Below are positions 37,995 through 46,998 of a DNA stretch of 64,000 nucleotides, one piece after another; positions within the stretch are counted from its first letter, which is position 1, and every line of letters begins with the position of its first letter. The notes under the pieces are model-generated. The model had not been told where the DNA came from. It did no database searches and worked only from the letters and a program-made list of their open reading frames with translations. The position numbers were made by a program, and so were the translations under genes. The stretch is from Enterobacter ludwigii. GTDB taxonomy: Bacteria; Pseudomonadota; Gammaproteobacteria; Enterobacterales; Enterobacteriaceae. The stretch spans positions 2,170,001 through 2,234,000 of the forward strand of contig CP083824.1 of NCBI GenBank assembly GCA_023023105.1. The letters run 5' to 3'.

Positions 37995-38996
37995 TTACAG
38001 TGCGGCGTACTTATTCAGCGTACGCACCAGCTGCGTCACAAAACCATATTCGTTGTCATACCAGGCGACGGCTTTCACCAGTTGCAGATCGCCCGCTTCC
38101 GTTACCTCAGTTTGCGTGGCATCAAATACCGAACCAAAGTGCGAACCGATCACATCTGACGACACAATCTCTTCATCGGTATAACCAAACGATTTATTTC
38201 CCTGCGTCGCCTTTTTCAACGCGGTATTGATCTCTTCAACCGTGACTTTTTTACCCAGAATGGCGACCAGTTCGGTGACGGAGCCGGTTTTAACCGGCAC
38301 GCGCTGCGCGTGGCCTTTCAGTTTGCCACTCAACGCGGGGATGACCAGGCCGATGGCTTTCGCCGCACCGGTGGTATGCGGAATGATATTTTCTGCCGCC
38401 GCGCGTGAGGCACGAAGATCTTTTCCGCGAGGCCCATCTACCAGTGCCTGGGTACCGGTATAGGCGTGAATAGTCGTCATGGTACCGACTTTAATTTCAA
38501 AGGCATCATGCAGCGCTTTTGCCAGTGGGGCGAGGCAGTTGGTGGTGCAGGAAGCGACGGAAATGATGGTATCACTGGCGTCAATGGTGTCGTCATTCAC
38601 GTTATAAACGATGGTTTTCATCTCTCCGGCTGGGGCAGAAATAAGCACTTTCTTCGCGCCTGCATCCAGATGCGCTCGTGATTTTTCTTCGGAGGTGTAA
38701 AAGCCGGTGCACTCCACAACGATATCCACACCTGCGGCTTTCCACGGAATATGCTTCGCCTCTTTTTCGGCGTATACCGCAATGGTTTTACCGTCAACAA
38801 TCAGCGCATCTTCAGTGAAATCCACGCTCCACGGGAAACCACCGTAGTTGGAATCATGCCTGAGCAGATAGGCCAATACTTTGGGAGAGGTGAGGTCGTT
38901 GATGGCGACGACGGTGTTGCTATCCTGGGTTTCAAGAAGGCGGCGCAGTACAAGGCGTCCAATGCGTCCAAATCCGTTAATGCCAATTTTACTCAT
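37995..38996 (-). CDS. gapC: Type I glyceraldehyde-3-phosphate dehydrogenase GapC, intact
   Basis: 333 residues. Catalytic Cys150 ([12 protein letters not shown]) and His177 (TTIHAYTG) are present, and [16 protein letters not shown] is the NAD-binding start. It oxidises glyceraldehyde 3-phosphate to 1,3-bisphosphoglycerate. Its place between ydcF and cybB matches E. coli, where gapC is a pseudogene in K-12; here the frame is complete. Confidence 0.93.
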   Translation of the reverse strand: MSKIGINGFGRIGRLVLRRLLETQDSNTVVAINDLTSPKVLAYLLRHDSNYGGFPWSVDFTEDALIVDGKTIAVYAEKEAKHIPWKAAGVDIVVECTGFYTSEEKSRAHLDAGAKKVLISAPAGEMKTIVYNVNDDTIDASDTIISVASCTTNCLAPLAKALHDAFEIKVGTMTTIHAYTGTQALVDGPRGKDLRASRAAAENIIPHTTGAAKAIGLVIPALSGKLKGHAQRVPVKTGSVTELVAILGKKVTVEEINTALKKATQGNKSFGYTDEEIVSSDVIGSHFGSVFDATQTEVTEAGDLQLVKAVAWYDNEYGFVTQLVRTLNKYAAL

Positions 38997-39184
38997 GGTG
39001 TTCTCCTGTGAACGTGTCGATACGACAGTTTGAACTCATCCAGGCTTAGACCATCACGGGCTGGGCGGCAATTGAAGATGCTTCATGCGAAAGGAAGTAT
39101 TTGAAAAACCATACAGAAAAATTGATGAATTTTTAAGGAAAGGGGATTATGTTGACGCGATATCCGTTTTTTTCAGGAAATCCC

Positions 39185-39715
39185 ATGCGTACTAAATATA
39201 CAAGCCTGCAAATCGCAATTCACTGGCTGGTGTTTCTGTTAATCATCGTTGCTTATTGCGCGATGGAGTTTAAAGGTTTCTTCCCGCGTACCGCTCGCCC
39301 ATTGATCAATATGATCCACGTCTCATGCGGAATCACCATTCTGGTGCTGATGGTGACGCGTCTGCTGGTTCGTCTCAAGTTCCGCGCGCCACCGATTCAA
39401 CCAAAGCCAAAAGCGATGGTGACGGGGATGTCTCATCTGGGGCATCTGGTGGTGTATATGCTGTTCATTGCGTTACCGCTGATTGGTATTGTGATGATGT
39501 ACAACCGGGGCAGCGACTGGTTTGCTTTTGGCATGGTGATGCCGCATGCGGCGGAATCCAATTTTGACCTGGTCGATGTGCTGAAAGAGTGGCACGTTAC
39601 GCTGGCGAATCTGGGCTATTTTATGATTGGCCTGCACGCACTGGCAGCACTGATGCACCACTATTTCTGGAAAGATAATACCCTTCTGCGCATGATGCCG
39701 AAAAAGCGTCAATAA
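39185..39715 (+). CDS. cybB: Cytochrome b561, superoxide:quinone oxidoreductase
   Basis: 176 residues from ATG 39185 (CAGGAAATCCC before it), the same length as E. coli CybB. Four membrane helices with heme-ligating histidines in IAIHWLVFLLI, MIHVSCGITILVL, HLGHLVVYML and GLHALAALMHHYFWKDN. It oxidises superoxide and passes electrons to ubiquinone in the inner membrane. It is divergent from gapC. Confidence 0.93.
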   Translation: MRTKYTSLQIAIHWLVFLLIIVAYCAMEFKGFFPRTARPLINMIHVSCGITILVLMVTRLLVRLKFRAPPIQPKPKAMVTGMSHLGHLVVYMLFIALPLIGIVMMYNRGSDWFAFGMVMPHAAESNFDLVDVLKEWHVTLANLGYFMIGLHALAALMHHYFWKDNTLLRMMPKKRQ

Positions 39716-39728
39716 ATGCGGAAAACAG

Positions 39729-39762
39729 GCCGGGTAAGCGCAGCGCCACCCGGCTTTTTTTT
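39729..39762. terminator. REP-like hairpin with T-run after cybB
   Basis: GCCGGGTAAGCGC...GCGCCACCCGGC forms a REP-type palindrome followed by eight Ts, which overlap the stop of the convergent oxidoreductase gene. It is both a repeat and a good terminator for cybB. Confidence 0.8.
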
Positions 39763-40828
39763 AGCGCAGCTGAGCACGCTCTTCAGTAGTTAACGCCAGC
39801 GCCTGCGTTGATCCGGTCTCAGACGATTTCACTGCCGCTTCCAGTACAGCCATAACCGCTAATGCTTCGACAGGATTAACGGGGTTGGTGATTTTCCCGA
39901 GAACCGCATCACGTACATTAATGTAATACTGGCGCTGATCGCCTTTCGGGGTCGCAATAGTCTGCTGTGCTCCGTCTGCTCCATAGAGCACCATGCTGTC
40001 GCTGTCTTCGCCCCAGGTTGCACTGCCGGGAATCACCCCTGCGAGCAGCTGCGCTTCCTGCTGATCGATTCTGGCTTTCATCACGCTGCCCTTATCCCCG
40101 TGGACCGTAAAGCGTGCCGTACCGCCTGCGACCAGCATGCTGGCATGCAGAATGACCTTATGTTGCGGATAATTTAAGACCACGTGCGCCCAGTCGTTAA
40201 TTTCTGCACCGTCGCGCAGCGTCGCGATATTCCCCTGAACCGACTGCGGCAGGCCAAAGAGCTGAAGCGTCTGGTCAATCAGGTGAGGACCCAGGTCAAA
40301 CCACAGGCCGCTCCCGGGGACGTTCTGCTCGCGCCAGCGCACGCGTACTTCCGGACGGAAACGGTCAATATGCGACTCCAGATGTTTAATCTTGCCGAGC
40401 GTACCTTGCTCAATAAGCTGCTTAATGCCGAGGAAATCGCTGTCCCAGCGGCGGTTGTGAAAGACGGAGAGCAAAAGCTGCTTTTCATCCGCCAGCGCAA
40501 TCAGGTCGCGGGCTTCCTGCATGTCGAGGGTGAAAGGCTTATCCACAACCACATGTTTCCCGGCGTTCAGCGCAAGCGTGGCCAGCGGCGCGTGGGTGGC
40601 GTTGGGGGAGGCAATAACGACCAGATCGACATCCGGATGCTGAATGGCCTCTTCCGGTGTTGCAACCACCTGAACATCCGGAAGATCGCGTTTTACTTTT
40701 TCTTCATCACGAGAAGAGACGACCGCCAGCTTAAGTCCATCAACGGACTGGATCAGCGGTGCATGGAAAGTTTTGCCGACAAATCCATACCCGATCAATG
40801 CAATGTTGATTGTTTTCACTTTACTCAT
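39761..40828 (-). CDS. Gfo/Idh/MocA family oxidoreductase
   Basis: 355 residues from ATG 40828, with GGAGAAGG before it. The Rossmann start is INIALIGYGFVGKTFHAPLI, VVDKPFTLDMQEA is the EKP-like motif (Asp-Lys-Pro), and RFRPEVRVRWREQNVPGSGLWFDLGPHLIDQ holds the catalytic-type His/Asp region. It resembles YdgJ of E. coli, but I leave the name open. An NAD(P)-dependent sugar or polyol dehydrogenase is likely. It overlaps the upstream DeoR gene by eight bases. Confidence 0.87.
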   Translation of the reverse strand: MSKVKTINIALIGYGFVGKTFHAPLIQSVDGLKLAVVSSRDEEKVKRDLPDVQVVATPEEAIQHPDVDLVVIASPNATHAPLATLALNAGKHVVVDKPFTLDMQEARDLIALADEKQLLLSVFHNRRWDSDFLGIKQLIEQGTLGKIKHLESHIDRFRPEVRVRWREQNVPGSGLWFDLGPHLIDQTLQLFGLPQSVQGNIATLRDGAEINDWAHVVLNYPQHKVILHASMLVAGGTARFTVHGDKGSVMKARIDQQEAQLLAGVIPGSATWGEDSDSMVLYGADGAQQTIATPKGDQRQYYINVRDAVLGKITNPVNPVEALAVMAVLEAAVKSSETGSTQALALTTEERAQLR

Positions 40829-41585
40829 GACCTTCTCCACGTTGATTCGCGCAAACCGTGACCTGCAATGCGCTATGGTCCCCAAGCTCAGGCCAGGGAC
40901 GATCCAGAAACAGTTGTTGGATGTTGGATAACTCGCAAACCAGATACGGTTCGCAGCGGTTGACTTTAAGGTGGTCGGCGACAATCCAGTGAGCATGGCT
41001 TACGGCAAGCATCGCGCGCTTGACCTCCGCATCTGCTTCTGTACTGGCACTCAGACCGAGATCGGCATGGATGGCGCACGCCCCGAGAATAGCGATATCC
41101 GCACGATAACGGGACAGGAGGGACAGGGTGGCGCTTCCGGCGAACAGGCGCTGCTTTTGGTCCCATTTTCCACCGAGCAGGATCAGCTCAATATTATCCT
41201 GGTCGCTAAAATGCTGGGCAATATCCAGCGAGGTGGTGATAACAGTCAGCGGCCCCTGAAGAAAGGTGGCAACAGCCATCACCGTGCTTCCGGCATCCAG
41301 AAACAGGGTGGAGCCCGGTGGAACTGCCTGCGCGACCTGTTTACCCAGACGCTGTTTGGCTTCGGGCAGCAACGTACTGCGCCCCTGACGATTCATGGCG
41401 GAAAGATTGAGTGCAATAGCCCCGCCATGATTCTTCTGCGCAAGGCCCTGGTTTTCAAGGTCAGTCAGATCGCGGCGGATGGTGTCTGCTGAAACCTGAA
41501 GCTTTTCTGCCAGCTCGGTGATACTGGCCTGTCCTTGCTCACTAATAATATCAAGTACATATCGTTGACGAGCCGTTTTGTGCAT
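40821..41585 (-). CDS. DeoR/GlpR-family regulator
   Basis: 254 residues from ATG 41585. The DeoR HTH is at residues 3-57 (RQRYVLDIISEQGQASITELAEKLQVSADTIRRDLTDLENQG). The effector domain contains STLFLDAGSTVMAVA and VSHAHWIVADHLKVN, the sugar-phosphate pocket. It is the first gene of a two-gene operon with the Gfo/Idh/MocA oxidoreductase, so it probably represses that operon until a sugar phosphate binds. Confidence 0.88.
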   Translation of the reverse strand: MHKTARQRYVLDIISEQGQASITELAEKLQVSADTIRRDLTDLENQGLAQKNHGGAIALNLSAMNRQGRSTLLPEAKQRLGKQVAQAVPPGSTLFLDAGSTVMAVATFLQGPLTVITTSLDIAQHFSDQDNIELILLGGKWDQKQRLFAGSATLSLLSRYRADIAILGACAIHADLGLSASTEADAEVKRAMLAVSHAHWIVADHLKVNRCEPYLVCELSNIQQLFLDRPWPELGDHSALQVTVCANQRGEGHE

Positions 41586-42016
41586 GAACAAATCCTGCAA
41601 AATGTCGCAATAGTTCGCATAATACAGCATTTCAGCGCAGAGAAAAGCACAATGTCGTCACCAGGATACGCAAGTGGGGTAATGATTCAGGTGGGTGATT
41701 ATTAAAATTATATTAAGTGCTTATAAGTAAACCGTTTTAAATGTTAACCATGGTGTTATTGTTATGTTTTATTTAATAGTTTGGATTATGTCGCTATTGT
41801 ATCACCCTTATCTGGCTATATATTTCAATTAAATTCTAATTAACGAATTAAAATAACGTAAATTTGTTTTTTAATGGTCATATGTGTCGCCGTGTAGGCT
41901 TTAACTACGTAAGTTGACACTTCTTTGAAAATCTTTGTGTCTGACCCGTCATGAAATTAACGCAAAAATGTGCATATAACGAATTAGGAATTTTCCTTAA
42001 ATAACAGGGGGTTTAT
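41586..42016. other. A+T-rich intergenic region before IS1
   Basis: About 430 bases of strongly A+T-rich sequence with no gene I can support. It contains short inverted A/T runs and ends in a strong ribosome site, AGGGGG, before the ATG at 42017. It resembles an H-NS-silenced promoter region of a transferred gene cluster, but the downstream gene is cut by IS1. Confidence 0.55.
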
Positions 42017-42042
42017 ATGTTTCATTTGAAAGTCCATTTTCG
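42017..42042 (+). pseudogene. 5' stub of a gene cut by IS1
   Basis: ATG at 42017, five bases after AGGGGG, encodes MFHLKVHF and then enters IS1 at 42043. The ribosome site is too good to ignore, but nine codons do not reveal the family. The rest of the gene is not on the far side of IS1. Confidence 0.45.
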
Positions 42043-42097
42043 GGTAATGGTGCCAACTTACTGATTTAGTGTATGATGGTGTTTTTGAGGTGCTCCA

Positions 42098-42373
42098 GTG
42101 GCTTCTGTTTCTATCAGCTGTCCCTCCTGTTCAGCTACTGAAGGCGTGGTGCGTAACGGTAAAAGTACTGCCGGACATCAGCGCTATCTCTGCTCTCACT
42201 GCCGTAAAACATGGCAGCTACAGTTCACTTACACCGCTTCTCAACCCGGTACGCATCAGAAAATCATTGATATGGCCATGAATGGCGTCGGATGTCGCGC
42301 CAGTGCACGCATTATGGGCGTTGGCCTCAACACGATTTTACGACACTTAAAAAACTCAGGCCGCAGTCGGTAA
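42098..42373 (+). CDS. insA: IS1 protein InsA
   Basis: 91 residues with a zinc-finger-like C4 arrangement ([17 protein letters not shown]) and an HTH. It binds the IS1 ends and represses transposase synthesis. The A6C slip site (ACTTAAAAAACTC) at 42346-42358 allows the -1 frameshift to InsB. Confidence 0.95.
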   Translation: MASVSISCPSCSATEGVVRNGKSTAGHQRYLCSHCRKTWQLQFTYTASQPGTHQKIIDMAMNGVGCRASARIMGVGLNTILRHLKNSGRSR

Positions 42374-42795
42374 ACTCACGCATACAACCGGGCAGTGACG
42401 TCATTGTTTGCGCGGAAATGGACGAACAGTGGGGTTACGTCGGCGCTAAATCACGCCAGCGCTGGTTGTTTTACGCGTATGACAGGATACGGAGGACGGT
42501 TGTGGCGCACGTATTCGGTGAACGCACGTTGGCCACGCTGGAGCGTCTTCTGGGCCTGCTGTCGGCCTTTGAGGTCGTGGTATGGATGACGGATGGCTGG
42601 CCGCTGTATGAATCACGCCTGAAGGGAGAACTGCACGTTATCAGCAAGCGATATACGCAGCGCATTGAGCGGCATAACCTGAATCTGAGGCAGCATCTGG
42701 CAAGGCTGGGCAGGAAGTCACTGTCGTTCTCAAAATCGGTGGAGCTGCATGACAAAGTCATCGGGCATTATCTGAACATAAAACACTATCAGTAA
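42292..42795 (+). CDS. insB: IS1 transposase part InsB
   Basis: 167 codons. Made functionally as InsAB' by -1 frameshifting from insA. DDE motifs: [25 protein letters not shown] and [17 protein letters not shown]. The frame is complete, so the element is likely still mobile. Confidence 0.95.
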   Translation: MSRQCTHYGRWPQHDFTTLKKLRPQSVNSRIQPGSDVIVCAEMDEQWGYVGAKSRQRWLFYAYDRIRRTVVAHVFGERTLATLERLLGLLSAFEVVVWMTDGWPLYESRLKGELHVISKRYTQRIERHNLNLRQHLARLGRKSLSFSKSVELHDKVIGHYLNIKHYQ

Positions 42796-42805
42796 GTTGG
42801 AGTCA

Positions 42806-43474
42806 TTACCTTGCGAGTGTGCTTGCTGAATACTCAATAGTTGCACCATGGGCAGATTTGTTTTTTATGGCCTGCAGGTATAGATAGAGCATAATCATTC
42901 GACCGCCATCTTTATCGATGAATAATCCCACTTCAGGCAAAACTTTTCTGAACGTTAATCCCCGAAAAAGATATTCTGCCGCGCGACGGAAAAAATTATT
43001 TCTCAACACGTCATTATCCAAAAGGTTAACGTCAATATTAAATGCCGGATAAAGAATGCTGACCGGCAAAAATGCCCCGGACATATATCGCTTTAGTTCA
43101 TTCAGGCCTTTTTCAGTTGGCGCTATTCTCGTTTTGCGTCTGTCTTCCGTGCAGCGCCAGGTGCTGATGCGCCCGGTGGTTCTGAGTATCGTAATGATTG
43201 CAATAACGCTGTTGGGGCTGGCTATTTTATAGCGAGAACATAACTCTTTTATTTCCGAGACAGATTCAGCCTGATTTCCAAAAATAAAACAACACATGGA
43301 AAGGATAATGTTAAATCGTGATTCCTGCAGCATCGTTTTGTAGAACAAAGGTTGTTTTTTGTAGATGGTGTCATTAATGGTGTAGTGCTCTAATATTGCC
43401 TCACTGAATCGCGGATTGTTCTTTATAACATCCCTTCGATGTAGCAAGGCCCTGGATGAGATATGATTATCCAT
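42806..43474 (-). CDS. MarR-like winged-helix protein, 3' end truncated by IS1
   Basis: 222 codons, the last of which are supplied by IS1 (the native part ends at 42811). The middle carries a winged helix: EIKELCSRYKIASPNSVIAIITILR, then GRISTWRCTEDRRKTRIAPTEKGLNELKR. It is otherwise of unknown function, probably a DNA-binding regulator. It is A+T-rich like the EAL gene with which it is divergent. The C-terminus is probably cut, because the frame enters the IS end. Confidence 0.65.
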   Translation of the reverse strand: MDNHISSRALLHRRDVIKNNPRFSEAILEHYTINDTIYKKQPLFYKTMLQESRFNIILSMCCFIFGNQAESVSEIKELCSRYKIASPNSVIAIITILRTTGRISTWRCTEDRRKTRIAPTEKGLNELKRYMSGAFLPVSILYPAFNIDVNLLDNDVLRNNFFRRAAEYLFRGLTFRKVLPEVGLFIDKDGGRMIMLYLYLQAIKNKSAHGATIEYSASTLAR

Positions 43475-43751
43475 AGCGTATTTCTCGTATTTGAATGAGC
43501 CGATAGATGAAGTATCCAGCCTTCTTTTTCGGAATTTTCATTATACCCTGAGAATGAAACATTTACCGTGGTTATTTGAAAAGAAAAGTATATTTGCACG
43601 TTGCGTGGCGTGAAGTGATTAACGCAAAGATGTTCCGGTGAGGACTGTTTCTTACCCTGTTATTGTACGGTAAAATTAATACTCACATCAGGTGCATGAC
43701 ATTTTATGCATTCACAAATGGAAATGGCGCGTTGGTGCCCAGGAGCAGGTT

Positions 43752-45215
43752 ATGACCCAAAAAATTTCTCTCAGAAATGGGGCTTGCGATGACCAAAAGT
43801 TTGTCATCTCAGCCTGCGGCTTCACATTTCAGGGATATCGTCTGATCCTGGAAAAATACGGGATAGAGGCATCGCTTATTCGCTTTGTCGGGGATGAGAT
43901 ATCGCAACGAGACAGAAAAAATATTCTTATAAATCAGAGTGCTCACATTGTGGTGTTCCTCGGGAAAGGTATTGTCAATCTCCTTGAGAGTCTGAAACGC
44001 CTGGCATCCGTACTTAATTCGCTACCCGTTATTCAACGTGTTACTCTGTATGGTGATATACCAGACAGCTGGCTGTATCGCACCCTGGGTAGCCTTTTAA
44101 ATAGCAGCCGTCAGTTATCGCTGATTCGCATGGCCAGCGTGTCTGATATAATAGGCTCCATCAGCATGCATGATAATATATTTAAGGATGGTTCTCGTTT
44201 ATTGCGGGATCACTCTCTGGATTATTCTGCTAAAGGAAATTTTAAATGGCTAACCCGAAGGGAGGTTGATGTTTTATTAAGTTTCTACCGGGGTATGTCC
44301 GTAAAAGAATTGTGCGATACAATGGGGTTATCTAATAAAACGGTATATACTCACCGAAAGGAAGGTATTCAAAAATTACATTTAATCAAGCAATGGGTAA
44401 ACGATCCACACAATTTCAATGTGGGTGAAAGTATTAAGCGCAAAAATCAAAAGACAGATTTTACGGAAAAGGAAACAGAGATTTTTAACGCACTGCTTAA
44501 GCGGGATATTTTCCCTGTGTACCAGATCATTACCGACCATAACAAAAAAGGGGTTGGTTTTGAAATACTTATTCGATGGAATAAAAATGGTAAAATCGTC
44601 AAGCCAGTCAGTTTTTTGGCTGATATTTCAAATAATGAAATATGGCTAAAGATTACGGCGTTAGTTATCCATGCTGCCGTGTCAGGTATTAATAAATATA
44701 ACGGGAAATATTATTTTTCAGTTAATATACCACCCCGACTGGCTTCCGGGAATGCATTGCCTGATATGGCAAAGAAAGCTATCGACATGCTACTCAAACC
44801 GCGGTGGGCCGAAAATTTAGTCTTTGAATTCGCGGAGGATATTGATGTCACGAAGGACACCAGGATCCCTGAAACTATGCGGCATTTACGGAGTACGGGA
44901 TGTCGATTATTTTTGGATGACTGCTTCTCTAACCATCAAACCATGTTCCCGGTGCGACAGGTACATTTTGATGGGCTCAAACTGGACAAGGACATTGTTG
45001 AGCATTTCGTGGCAAATGACAATGACTATCACCTTATTAAAGCGATACAGCTTTATAGCGATATGACCGGAACAGATTGCATTGCAGAGGGCGTTGATAG
45101 CGAAGAAAAATTTGAGAAATTAGCTGCCCTGGGCGTCAAAAACTTTCAGGGGTATTATTTATCTCGTGCTGTGAAAGAAGATGAGTTAGACCGCATGGTA
45201 CGGTTATTTAGCTAG
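43752..45215 (+). CDS. LuxR-type HTH plus EAL-domain c-di-GMP phosphodiesterase-like regulator
   Basis: 487 residues from ATG 43752, with AGGAGCAGG before it. The N-terminal 170 residues are response-regulator-like but lack a clear phospho-Asp site. A LuxR HTH follows (WLTRREVDVLLSFYRGMSV, SNKTVYTHRKEGIQKL). The EAL domain spans about 250-487 with FEILIRW for EALLRW, SVNIPP, VFEFAED, LDDCFS, GLKLDKDIV, AEGVD and QGYYLS. Metal- and substrate-binding Glu, Asn, Asp-Asp, Lys and Gln positions seem kept, so c-di-GMP hydrolysis is possible. The composition is A+T-rich, unlike the backbone. Confidence 0.82.
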   Translation: MTQKISLRNGACDDQKFVISACGFTFQGYRLILEKYGIEASLIRFVGDEISQRDRKNILINQSAHIVVFLGKGIVNLLESLKRLASVLNSLPVIQRVTLYGDIPDSWLYRTLGSLLNSSRQLSLIRMASVSDIIGSISMHDNIFKDGSRLLRDHSLDYSAKGNFKWLTRREVDVLLSFYRGMSVKELCDTMGLSNKTVYTHRKEGIQKLHLIKQWVNDPHNFNVGESIKRKNQKTDFTEKETEIFNALLKRDIFPVYQIITDHNKKGVGFEILIRWNKNGKIVKPVSFLADISNNEIWLKITALVIHAAVSGINKYNGKYYFSVNIPPRLASGNALPDMAKKAIDMLLKPRWAENLVFEFAEDIDVTKDTRIPETMRHLRSTGCRLFLDDCFSNHQTMFPVRQVHFDGLKLDKDIVEHFVANDNDYHLIKAIQLYSDMTGTDCIAEGVDSEEKFEKLAALGVKNFQGYYLSRAVKEDELDRMVRLFS

Positions 45216-45225
45216 TAAGGAAAAT

Positions 45226-45243
45226 AAAGCCCCGAAGGGCCTT
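45226..45243 (-). terminator. UUCG-loop terminator
   Basis: On the minus strand AAGGCCC-TTCG-GGGCTTT is followed by ATTTT, directly after the stop of the CsbD/ElaB-like gene. The hairpin is shared with the end of the EAL gene on the plus strand. Confidence 0.75.
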
Positions 45244-45246
45244 GAG

Positions 45247-45519
45247 TTATTTTCGACCTAACAGCAGGCCGAGCACAATACCGACAGCACCGGCGGCGAT
45301 TAGGCCGGTGAGAGGGTTATTTCTGACCGCTTCGGTGACATCGGAGACCGCATCACTGGCCTGCGCGGCATATTTTTTCGCAGCACCTTTTACCTGATGT
45401 TTTGGTGAATCAACGAATTCACCAAACTGCTGCTGCGCTGAACCTGCGAGTTCATCAAGTTTATTTTTTGCTTTATCTTCAGCAAACTGGGTATTTTTAT
45501 CAGTACCGAAATCAGACAT
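45247..45519 (-). CDS. CsbD/DUF883-like stress protein with C-terminal membrane helix
   Basis: 90 residues. A hydrophilic helical part (DKAKNKLDELAGSAQQQFGEF) is CsbD-like. The C-terminus, VRNNPLTGLIAAGAVGIVLG then LLLGRK, is a glycine-zipper membrane anchor like that of ElaB/YqjD. Such proteins are made in stationary phase and anchor ribosomes or stress functions to the membrane. AAGGAGG is before the ATG. Confidence 0.82.
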   Translation of the reverse strand: MSDFGTDKNTQFAEDKAKNKLDELAGSAQQQFGEFVDSPKHQVKGAAKKYAAQASDAVSDVTEAVRNNPLTGLIAAGAVGIVLGLLLGRK

Positions 45520-45638
45520 TTTTGCCTCCTTTTGTTGATAGTTAAAGGATAGCCGCTCTTTGTAGAGGTGAGAGGCGAAAGGCTAAATTCGGCACCTGAA
45601 AGGATGGTTTTCGGATATATCTCTATACCGGGAACCCG

Positions 45639-46307
45639 TTATTTCTCATTGTCATCCTGACCGTAATAGAGCTTCCCAATGCGGATCAACGGGCGGCCCT
45701 GAGACTTACGATGCAGGTTACTGTCCCTGAGAGAATAAACGCATCCACAATATTCCTGCTGGTAAAACTGTTCACGCTTGCTGATCTCTATCATGCGTGA
45801 GGATCCGCCCTGTTTGCGCCAGTTATAGTCCCAGTAAACCATACCTGGATAGCGTGCAGCCGCACGCTGGCCGCAGTCATTTATCTGCTGCATGTTCTTC
45901 CAGCGGGAGATACCCAGCGAGCTGCAGATGACGCTGAATCCATTTTCTGCCGCATAGAGCGCCGTTCGCTCGAAGCGCATATCGAAGCACATAGTGCAGC
46001 GCACGCCGCGCTCGGGTTCCCACTCCATGCCTTTAGCACGCTCAAACCAGTTATCGGTGTCGTAATCGGCATCAACAAACGGCACACCGTGTTTTTCCGC
46101 AAACCGAATATTTTCCTCCTTGCGAATGAGGTATTCCTTTTGCGGATGGATATTGGGGTTATAGAAAAAAATCGTGTATTCAATGCCAGAAGCCTGAATA
46201 GCCTCCATCACTTCACCCGAGCAGGGGGCACAGCAGGAGTGCAGCAGCAGTTTTTCGGCACCGTCTGGCAGGGTAAGTTGCGGGCGGATAAAAGGAACTG
46301 TCGTCAT
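45639..46307 (-). CDS. queH: Epoxyqueuosine reductase QueH
   Basis: 222 residues from ATG 46307; longer in-frame starts up to 46379 exist but lack ribosome sites. Cys motifs: HSCCAPCS (Cys25, 26, 29), RCTMCFDMR, and EYCGCVYSL, which bind the metal centres. QueH (former DUF208) reduces epoxyqueuosine to queuosine at tRNA position 34. It is the non-cobalamin alternative to QueG. It is monocistronic here. Confidence 0.87.
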   Translation of the reverse strand: MTTVPFIRPQLTLPDGAEKLLLHSCCAPCSGEVMEAIQASGIEYTIFFYNPNIHPQKEYLIRKEENIRFAEKHGVPFVDADYDTDNWFERAKGMEWEPERGVRCTMCFDMRFERTALYAAENGFSVICSSLGISRWKNMQQINDCGQRAAARYPGMVYWDYNWRKQGGSSRMIEISKREQFYQQEYCGCVYSLRDSNLHRKSQGRPLIRIGKLYYGQDDNEK

Positions 46308-46388
46308 GATGTTCTGCATTATGTTTATGAAATTTATGGAAGAGTAGCATAAATTCATAAACTGTAGAGAAGGGAGCAACGCAGATAA

Positions 46389-46415
46389 GAATAATCCCGC
46401 GGGGCGGGATTATTC
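46389..46415. terminator. Strong hairpin downstream of the acetyltransferase gene
   Basis: GAATAATCCCGC and its exact complement form a 12-bp stem with a three-base loop. On the minus strand it ends in TTATTCTTATC. Confidence 0.75.
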
Positions 46416-46432
46416 TCGGGTAAATCGTGCCG

Positions 46433-46909
46433 CTATTCGGCAAATTTGAGTAGTGCTTCGCCATCAAGACGATAGCGGATCCATTCGGACTGTGGCAGCG
46501 CGCCAATACTCAGGTAAAAGTCGATAGCGGGCTGGTTCCAGTCCAGCACGCTCCACTCAAGACGACCGCACTGTCGTTTTACCGCGAGCTGCGCGATATG
46601 TCTCAGCAGCGCTCTGCCTGCACCTTTACCGCGATATTCCGGAGAAACGTACAGGTCTTCCATATAAATCCCGTTGCGCCCGAGCCAGGTTGAATAGCTG
46701 GTGAAGTACACGGCATAGCCGGCGATCTTGCCTTCACACTCCGCGATCAATGCTTCGGTTTTGGTATCTGCGACAAAAAGCGTTTTCCGGATCTCCTCCG
46801 GTGTAGTAACCACTTCTTCCGGCGCTTTTTCATACACTGCCAGCTCATAGATCATGGCGTAAATGGCCGCCGCATCTTCGGGGCGTGCCTGACGAATGGT
46901 GATGCTCAT
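46433..46909 (-). CDS. GNAT acetyltransferase (SSAT-like)
   Basis: 158 residues. The layout ITIRQARPEDAAAIYAMIYEL, GIYMEDLYVSPEYRGKGAGR (acetyl-CoA loop) and RLEWSVLDWNQPAIDFYLSIG is like spermidine/diamine and thialysine N-acetyltransferases. It is probably cytosolic and acts on polyamines or small amines. The substrate is inferred from family only. Confidence 0.87.
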   Translation of the reverse strand: MSITIRQARPEDAAAIYAMIYELAVYEKAPEEVVTTPEEIRKTLFVADTKTEALIAECEGKIAGYAVYFTSYSTWLGRNGIYMEDLYVSPEYRGKGAGRALLRHIAQLAVKRQCGRLEWSVLDWNQPAIDFYLSIGALPQSEWIRYRLDGEALLKFAE

Positions 46910-46998
46910 TGTTTTCCCTGCTTTTAGCGTGCGTCTTGATTGATGGCGTTAAGCATACGGAGTATTGTCCGTAGAATTAAGTGCAATGAAATCAATAT

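Larger units (their letters stand above)
42043..42810 (+). mobile_element. IS1, 768 bp, no target duplication
   Basis: Begins GGTAATGGTGCCAACTTACT and ends with AGTAAGTTGGAGTCATTACC, the IS1 terminal repeats, and is exactly 768 bp. The nine bases to the left (CCATTTTCG) and right (TTGCGAGTG) do not match, so the usual 8-11-bp target duplication is absent. This points to a deletion or recombination at the element. Confidence 0.95.
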
